Shown here: positions 13,097-16,572 of the stretch, piece after piece
How positions within the stretch are numbered: position 1 is the first letter of the stretch
How the letters are laid out: each line of letters begins with the position of its first letter
Origin: an uncultured Clostridia bacterium
GTDB lineage: Bacteria; Bacillota; Clostridia; Oscillospirales; Oscillospiraceae
DNA length: 16,572 bases
Direction of reading: 5' to 3'
Assembly: GCA_946405655.1 (NCBI GenBank)
Contig: CAMJHX010000008.1
Span: 1-16,572 of the forward strand
Translations under genes and position numbers: made by a program
Notes under the pieces: generated by a model
The model's database searches: none
Told to the model about the DNA's origin: nothing
Seen by the model: only the letters and a program-made list of their open reading frames with translations

Positions 13097-13978
13097 ATGC
13101 ATTTTTCGAGCGGAATCAACCGCCCGCCGTATGAGACGGCAGACGGGTATCTGCAGACGACGCAGGGCTGCTCGCACAACTCGTGCCTCTTCTGCACCTA
13201 TTTCAAGGAGCCGCCGTTTCGCAAATCCCCCATCGAGGAGATCGAGGCGGACATCAAAGAAATGCCCCGCGTCTTCGGCGCGCCGAAGCGGATCTTCCTG
13301 CAGGGCGCGGACAGCTTTGCGGCGGACTACGACGTGCTGATGAAAACGGCGGAGCTGCTGCGAAAATACGTCCCCTCCGTGGAGACCATCGGCGGGTACG
13401 CGCGCATCGACAATTTCTATGACAAGACGGAAGAGCAGCTCCGAAATATGGCGGCGGTGGGCTACGCAAACCCGTACATCGGCGTGGAGTCCGGCGACGA
13501 CGCGGTCTTAAAGCGCATCCACAAGGGCTACACGGCAGCGCAGGCGCGCGAGGTGCTCGAGAAGCTCGACGCCGCCGGGCTTCCCTACATCGTGAATTTC
13601 TTAAACGGCGCCGGCGGGCACGGCTACGGCCTCGAAAACGCGCAGAAGACCGCCGCGCTCTACGACGGGCTGCACCCCACGATGGTGAACGCCTCCATGC
13701 TGACCGTCGTGCCGGGGACGCCGCTCTATCGCGCGGTGGAAAAGGGGCTCTACGAGGAATCCACCGAGACGGAAAAGCTGGAGGAGATCTATGAGCTCGT
13801 GCGCTGTCTCACGCCCGACACGATCTTCATGAACGAGCACGCCTCCAACCTGTTCCACGTCCGGTGCCGCATCCCGGCGCAGAAGGAGGAGCTGCTCTCT
13901 TATATCAGGCAGTTTATGGAGCGCCATGACGAGAAGACGCTCCGCCGCTACCGCGAGCAGGTCACCCGCGCATTCTGA
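13097..13978 (+). CDS. Radical SAM protein, second tandem paralogue
   Basis: Like its upstream neighbour this product is 293 residues with the cluster motif at C25, C30 and C33 (GCSHNSCLFCTYFKEPPF). Shared landmarks are GVESGDDAVLKRIHKGY, a VNFLNGAGG strand and LTVVPGTPLY. The C-terminal third diverges more (ECLVRC-like replaced by YELVRCLTPDTIFMNEHASN), which probably alters substrate choice. The frame is open from 13082, but AGGAGG at 13085-13090, six bases before ATG 13097, and alignment with the MHF start of the first copy fix the start. The gap to the first copy is 11 bases and to the third 14, so the three were one polycistronic unit. No accessory cluster motif is visible. Family firm, function unknown. 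Confidence 0.87.
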   Translation: MHFSSGINRPPYETADGYLQTTQGCSHNSCLFCTYFKEPPFRKSPIEEIEADIKEMPRVFGAPKRIFLQGADSFAADYDVLMKTAELLRKYVPSVETIGGYARIDNFYDKTEEQLRNMAAVGYANPYIGVESGDDAVLKRIHKGYTAAQAREVLEKLDAAGLPYIVNFLNGAGGHGYGLENAQKTAALYDGLHPTMVNASMLTVVPGTPLYRAVEKGLYEESTETEKLEEIYELVRCLTPDTIFMNEHASNLFHVRCRIPAQKEELLSYIRQFMERHDEKTLRRYREQVTRAF

Positions 13979-13992
13979 GAAAGGAGCGGCGA

Positions 13993-14401
13993 ATGAACTA
14001 CAACGGAACGGTCTACCGGCCGCCCACGGAGGCGAACACCTTTCTGATCCCCGTGACGGAGGGCTGCACCCACAACAGCTGCGCTGGAAAATGAGATGAA
14101 ACCGCGCAGCATTCTCATTAACACCATGTCCGCCTTTGTGGGGACAAAACTGGATGAGGAGATCAAAACCGGCGCGTTTCTCCCGGCGAGCGAGAAGGAG
14201 AACCTGGCCGAGGAGCGCGAGCTGCTCTCGTGTCTCGACCTGCCGGACTGCTACTTCTGGGCGCTGCACCCGCTGGACTCCGTGAAGCTCGACGGCGTTC
14301 TGCGCAGCAAAAAGCAGCGGATGCTGGAAAAGCTGGACTGGAGCATCGCGCACATGAGAGAGAACCCGATCAGCCGCACCTCCAGAGTCGGCACATTATA
14401 A
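13993..14401 (+). pseudogene. Third radical SAM paralogue, internally deleted and frameshifted
   Basis: An AAGGAG site (13981-13986) precedes ATG 13993. The N-terminus MNYNGTVYRPPTEANTF and CTHNSC align exactly with the two upstream paralogues, with Cys at 25 and 30. Right after Cys30 the sequence jumps to a C-terminal family segment: from about 14081, in another frame, it reads ALENEMKPRSILINTM, then GTKLDEEIKTGAF, FWALHPLDSVKLDGVL, ending at TAA 14399-14401. The N-terminal frame stops at TGA 14092-14094. Against the first paralogue about 155 codons (roughly 465 bp) are missing, including the third cluster Cys and the whole SAM barrel. The ATG at 14096 opens a 101-codon C-terminal piece but has no good ribosome site. 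No radical SAM activity is possible; the deletion looks recent because both ends are well preserved. Confidence 0.85.
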
Positions 14402-14415
14402 CCCAATGCAAGCAT

Positions 14416-14454
14416 AAGACACCGGTGGGGAGCGACTCCCCGCCGGTGTCTTTT
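14416..14454 (+). terminator. Strong intrinsic terminator closing the radical SAM operon
   Basis: A 17-bp stem (14416-14432 with 14436-14452, one G-U pair) with a CGA loop ends in TTTT. It lies 15 bases after the last radical SAM stop and 23 bases before the end of the convergent QueG-like gene, for which it may also serve, though its minus-strand T run is weaker. Confidence 0.87.
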
Positions 14455-14476
14455 CGATCTGAAGAGCGATGCAAAT

Positions 14477-15325
14477 TCATTTCTTCCGCATCCGCGGGAT
14501 TTGGTGCTCGCAGGGTACCTTGGTCTGGCAGAGGCCGCAGCCGTAGCGCGGGTGGTGCACGACGCCCTGCACCTTCTGGTAGAGGCCGCATTTGATATGG
14601 CTCTTCCCCTTTTCCAGACTGATGGCGTGCACCGGGCAGCGCGCGACGCACGCGCCGCAGCGGATGCAGTAATCATAAATGCCGGTATAAGGTCTCTCAT
14701 CCGCCTCGAGGGGGGCGGTGACGATGACGCTCGCAAAGCGGCCGGCGATGCCGCGCTCGGTGATCATGCCCTTGGAGAGCGCGAAGGTGCCGAGCCCGCA
14801 GACATACGCCGCGTGGCGCTCCGACCAGCGGCTGCCGAAGGTCTTGGCGGTCATCTCCGGATAGCCCTCGATGCCCTTACCGGCGGTAACGCGCTGAAAG
14901 CGCGGATCGATCGCCGGGGCGCAGGCGTCGAAGCCCTGCGCGCGGAACCAGTCGCAGAGTGCCTTGGAGTAGGCGTTGATGAAATCCTGCCCCTCAAAGC
15001 GGGCATAGACCCAGAGCTTCGAGGCGTTTTTCTTCTGCGCACGGTTGCTCTCGAGCACCGCCTCGCTCATGGGGAAAAAGAGCGACACGATGCTCTTCGC
15101 CCCGGGGAGCCATTCGTCCGGGCTCATATGCCACGGGCCGATGACGGCGGAGTCCTTATACTGCTCGAACAGCGGATCTGCCGCCGAGCCGAAGCCGATG
15201 ATCGGGGCGTCGAACATGGCGGTGCCGACGTACTTTTGCCTGATCTTGTCCGTGGGGCGCAGAATGTTGCCGGGAACCTCCGAGAACAGTTCCGCGCAGC
15301 GCGCTTCAATCTGCTGATGGTTCAT
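14477..15325 (-). CDS. QueG-like (epoxyqueuosine reductase-related) double [4Fe-4S] protein
   Basis: A 282-residue protein whose C-terminus carries a ferredoxin-type motif C220-x2-C223-x2-C226-x3-C230-P (YCIRCGACVARCPVHAI). A second Cys set follows at 246, 263, 266 and 272, ending CGLCQTKVPCEHQIP. The preceding part has the QueG-like GLGTFALSKGMITERGIAGRFASVI strand-loop found in the cobalamin-dependent tRNA-modifying reductase QueG. This group of stand-alone relatives is common in anaerobes and not all are true QueG, so no tRNA role is claimed. The start is ATG 15325 with GGAGGGAG upstream, overlapping the Rrf2 stop by four bases (ATGA). Co-expression with an Rrf2 regulator fits control by redox or Fe-S status. 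No membrane segment or signal peptide is visible, so it should be cytosolic. Confidence 0.83.
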   Translation of the reverse strand: MNHQQIEARCAELFSEVPGNILRPTDKIRQKYVGTAMFDAPIIGFGSAADPLFEQYKDSAVIGPWHMSPDEWLPGAKSIVSLFFPMSEAVLESNRAQKKNASKLWVYARFEGQDFINAYSKALCDWFRAQGFDACAPAIDPRFQRVTAGKGIEGYPEMTAKTFGSRWSERHAAYVCGLGTFALSKGMITERGIAGRFASVIVTAPLEADERPYTGIYDYCIRCGACVARCPVHAISLEKGKSHIKCGLYQKVQGVVHHPRYGCGLCQTKVPCEHQIPRMRKK

Positions 15326-15753
15326 GACGCTCCCTCCATTTCCGTTCGCATTTTCTGCATGCAGTCTGCCAGCGTCAGGCGCTGCAGCTCCCGCTCCGTC
15401 TGCTGCTCAATCTCCCGAAAGACGTCCGTCAGCACCGGCTGGATGTGCCGCCCGACGATGCAGCGGTCGCTGGGGTTCTGGTGCAGGTCAAAGACATGCA
15501 CCCGCTCCGTCTCCGCGATCGCCCGGTAGACCCGAAGCAGATTCAGCTTCTCCGGCGGCACCAGCAGCCGAAAGCCGCCGACGCCCCGTCTGCTCTCGAT
15601 GACGCCCTGCGCCTTGAGCAGCCCCGCGAGTCTGCGGATATGGCTTGCGTTCGTGCCGACGCTGCGGGCGATCTGCTCCGAGGTCATGGGCGTCTCCGCC
15701 CCGGCGATCAGGATCAGCATATGGATGGCGGAAGAAAATCTCGTGTCCGTCAT
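15322..15753 (-). CDS. Rrf2-family transcriptional regulator
   Basis: A 143-residue Rrf2 protein. The winged helix occupies about residues 1-65, with MTSEQIARSVGTNASHIRRLAGLLK as the recognition unit and ESRRGVGGFRLL as the wing. The C-terminal half has only two Cys (SDRCIVG and LADCMQK), not the three-Cys cluster site of IscR, so it is closer to YwnA-like members and may not hold an Fe-S cluster. The frame is open back to 15993, but those codons read antisense-like, Arg-rich sequence; ATG 15753 gives a normal family N-terminus. Its start overlaps the TGA of the truncated nitroreductase (ATGA), and its stop overlaps the start of the QueG-like gene, so all three are coupled. The palindrome at 15947-15965 is the probable autoregulatory site. 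Confidence 0.85.
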   Translation of the reverse strand: MTDTRFSSAIHMLILIAGAETPMTSEQIARSVGTNASHIRRLAGLLKAQGVIESRRGVGGFRLLVPPEKLNLLRVYRAIAETERVHVFDLHQNPSDRCIVGRHIQPVLTDVFREIEQQTERELQRLTLADCMQKMRTEMEGAS

Positions 15754-15926
15754 TTTGTTTTCTCGTAGGAGATGATATAGTGCACATTCTCCGGCACGGC
15801 GAAGGGATTGGTCTGCGCCTGCACAAACGCCTCGAGCGCGGCGCGGTCCTCCGCGCGCAGCGGCTTGCCGTCGAACGAGCGGACGCTCTTTCTCTTTCGA
15901 ATCATCTCTTTTGCGGGAAACTGCAT
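15750..15926 (-). pseudogene. Truncated nitroreductase-family gene (58 codons)
   Basis: ATG 15926 follows a good AAGGAG site and opens a 58-codon frame ending at TGA 15752-15750. The product begins MQFPAKEMIRKRKSVRSFDG, continues KPLRAEDRAALEAF and TNPFAVPENVHY, and ends IISYEKTK. This is the N-terminus of a nitroreductase-like flavoprotein of the RKSVRxFDGKPL type, normally 180-250 residues. The FMN-binding N-terminal strand is present, but the rest is gone and the frame runs straight into the Rrf2 gene with a four-base overlap. Promoter, ribosome site and start are intact, so it is probably still transcribed and translated. It may now serve only as a translated leader for Rrf2, which lacks a strong ribosome site of its own. 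It could be listed as a small CDS rather than a pseudogene. Confidence 0.72.
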
Positions 15927-15946
15927 GGGAATGCTCCTTTCTGAGT

Positions 15947-15965
15947 TGTATCAGTGATAGATACA
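15947..15965. promoter_or_regulatory. Palindromic operator downstream of the -10 box (tetO-like core)
   Basis: TGTATC (15947-15952) and GATACA (15960-15965) form an inverted repeat around seven bases, and a tighter palindrome TATCA-G-TGATA spans 15949-15959. It covers the likely start point of transcription, so binding should block the operon. The Rrf2 product is the obvious candidate. The core TATCAGTGATAGA is identical to part of the classical tetracycline operator, but no tet-type TetR is nearby. Confidence 0.6.
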
Positions 15966-15993
15966 TATTACATGGCATGCCAGTATTTGTCAA
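15965..15993 (-). promoter_or_regulatory. Predicted sigma-A promoter of the nitroreductase remnant-Rrf2-QueG-like operon
   Basis: Minus-strand TTGACA (15993-15988), a 17-base spacer and TAATAT (15970-15965). The -35 is perfect. The transcript would begin near 15958, inside the palindrome. Confidence 0.65.
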
Positions 15994-16042
15994 TCAATAT
16001 CGTTCGGAGCGGGCATGGCAGAAAACCGCTGCTCTCAAAGCC

Positions 16043-16071
16043 GTGACAGCGCGGCGATTCTGTGGTATGCT
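16043..16071 (+). promoter_or_regulatory. Predicted promoter of the flavodoxin gene
   Basis: GTGACA (16043-16048), 17 bases, TATGCT (16066-16071), with a TGG just before the -10 that fits an extended -10 element. It lies 35 bases before ATG 16106. Confidence 0.5.
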
Positions 16072-16105
16072 GTTTGTATCCACACAACATCACAGGAGGC
16101 GCACC

Positions 16106-16572
16106 ATGAAAGCCATCGTTGTTTACTATTCCCTGGAGGGAAACACGGCGTATGCAGCGGAGAAGATCGCCGCCGCGCTCGGCGCGGACACGCTCCGTCT
16201 GCAGCCGAAGAAGGCCTATCCGGACAGCGGCTTCCGGAAATTCTTCTGGGGCGGCAAGAGCGCCGTCATGGCGGAAACGCCGGCGCTGGAGCCGTATGAC
16301 TTCCGGGCGGAGGATTATGATCTCGTGATCCTCGGCTTCCCGGTCTGGGCAGGCAACGTCACGCCGCCGATCCGCACCTTCGTTTCGGAGCAGGCGCTGC
16401 GCGCCGTTCCGGTCGCGGCCTTCGCCTGCGAGAGCGGCGCCGGCGCGGAGAAAGCCTTCGCAAAGCTCACGGAGTGCGCCGGGATCGACCGCCTGCGCGA
16501 GACGCTGATCCTGATCGACCCCAAGGCGAAGCCGAGCGCGGAGAACGAGCGCCGGATCGCGGACTTCTGCGC
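16106..16572 (+). CDS. Flavodoxin-family protein, C-terminus beyond the window
   Basis: The frame starts at ATG 16106, seven bases after AGGAGG (16094-16099 region), and runs off the right edge after 155 codons. MKAIVVYYSLEGNTAYAAEKIA is the first beta strand and FMN-phosphate loop of flavodoxin folds (SLEGNT in place of the usual SxTGNT). DLVILGFPVWAGNVTPPIRTF is the second FMN-contact strand and loop, with Trp stacking on the flavin. Flavodoxins and related FMN reductases carry electrons between cytosolic redox enzymes. An Fe-S/Rrf2-linked operon is divergent, which makes an electron supply role for Fe-S enzymes plausible but unproven. Residues after about 110 are less conserved and the end is not visible, so a menaquinone-dependent or WrbA-like variant cannot be excluded. 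Confidence 0.87.
   Translation, partial: MKAIVVYYSLEGNTAYAAEKIAAALGADTLRLQPKKAYPDSGFRKFFWGGKSAVMAETPALEPYDFRAEDYDLVILGFPVWAGNVTPPIRTFVSEQALRAVPVAAFACESGAGAEKAFAKLTECAGIDRLRETLILIDPKAKPSAENERRIADFC

Noticed and set aside
15754..15993. An extended 223-residue Rrf2 protein starting at 15993
   Set aside because: The added N-terminus is Arg-rich out-of-frame translation of the nitroreductase remnant and the promoter. ATG 15753 gives the normal family start.
16015..16299. A 94-codon plus-strand frame overlapping the flavodoxin start
   Set aside because: It is a different frame from the flavodoxin, covers the promoter and ribosome site, and shows no family motif.
1..16572. CRISPR arrays, tRNA or rRNA genes, insertion sequences, phage or toxin-antitoxin modules
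   Set aside because: Looked for on both strands: no spaced direct-repeat array, cloverleaf, transposase motif or terminal repeats were seen by eye. A computed search could still find something subtle.

Overview
This window looks like chromosome from a GC-rich anaerobic Firmicute of the Clostridia, most likely an Oscillospiraceae-type gut organism. That is an inference from gene content: oxygen-sensitive Fe-S enzymes, an enoate-reductase-type flavoenzyme, radical SAM proteins with the GC(T/S)HNxCxFC signature, strong AGGAGG ribosome sites and high GC in third codon positions. No rRNA, tRNA, CRISPR array, insertion sequence or phage gene is visible, so a species call is not possible.

Layout. 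(1) Bases 1-830: the start of a secreted SGNH/GDSL hydrolase on the minus strand, divergent from a TetR-family regulator, with overlapping face-to-face promoters and a long inverted repeat. (2) 829-1461: a scar in which the tail of a GH3 glycosidase gene (minus) abuts the DNA-binding end of an AraC-type regulator (plus). (3) 1519-3636, minus: a tetR-larB-larC1 operon for nickel-pincer (NPN) cofactor synthesis. The C-terminal LarC2 domain is absent. (4) 3645-10872, minus: a redox/transport cluster read in the order OYE/enoate-reductase-type flavoenzyme, COG0523 (G3E) metallochaperone GTPase, aldo/keto reductase, DUF362 Fe-S protein, MFS transporter, closed by an intrinsic terminator. (5) 11027-14454: a second TetR regulator (minus), divergent from a plus-strand operon of a small nitroreductase and three tandem radical SAM paralogues; the third has an internal deletion. 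(6) 14477-15993, minus: a truncated nitroreductase, an Rrf2 regulator and a QueG-like double-cluster ferredoxin protein, linked by ATGA overlaps. (7) 16106 to the end: the start of a flavodoxin gene on the plus strand.

How the genes may work together. The central cluster combines a flavin/Fe-S ene-reductase, an NAD(P)H-dependent carbonyl reductase, an Fe-S protein of unknown function, a metallochaperone and an importer. It sits next to LarB and LarC1. A reasonable reading is uptake and reduction of an external unsaturated or keto substrate, possibly with a nickel-dependent enzyme encoded elsewhere; LarA and LarE are not in the window. The substrate cannot be read from sequence. The most unusual points are the LarC1-only locus, a G3E GTPase that lacks CxCC but has a CxCxxC motif at its N-terminus, the decaying radical SAM triplet, the GH3/AraC scar, and several well-formed operator palindromes placed on recognisable sigma-A promoters.
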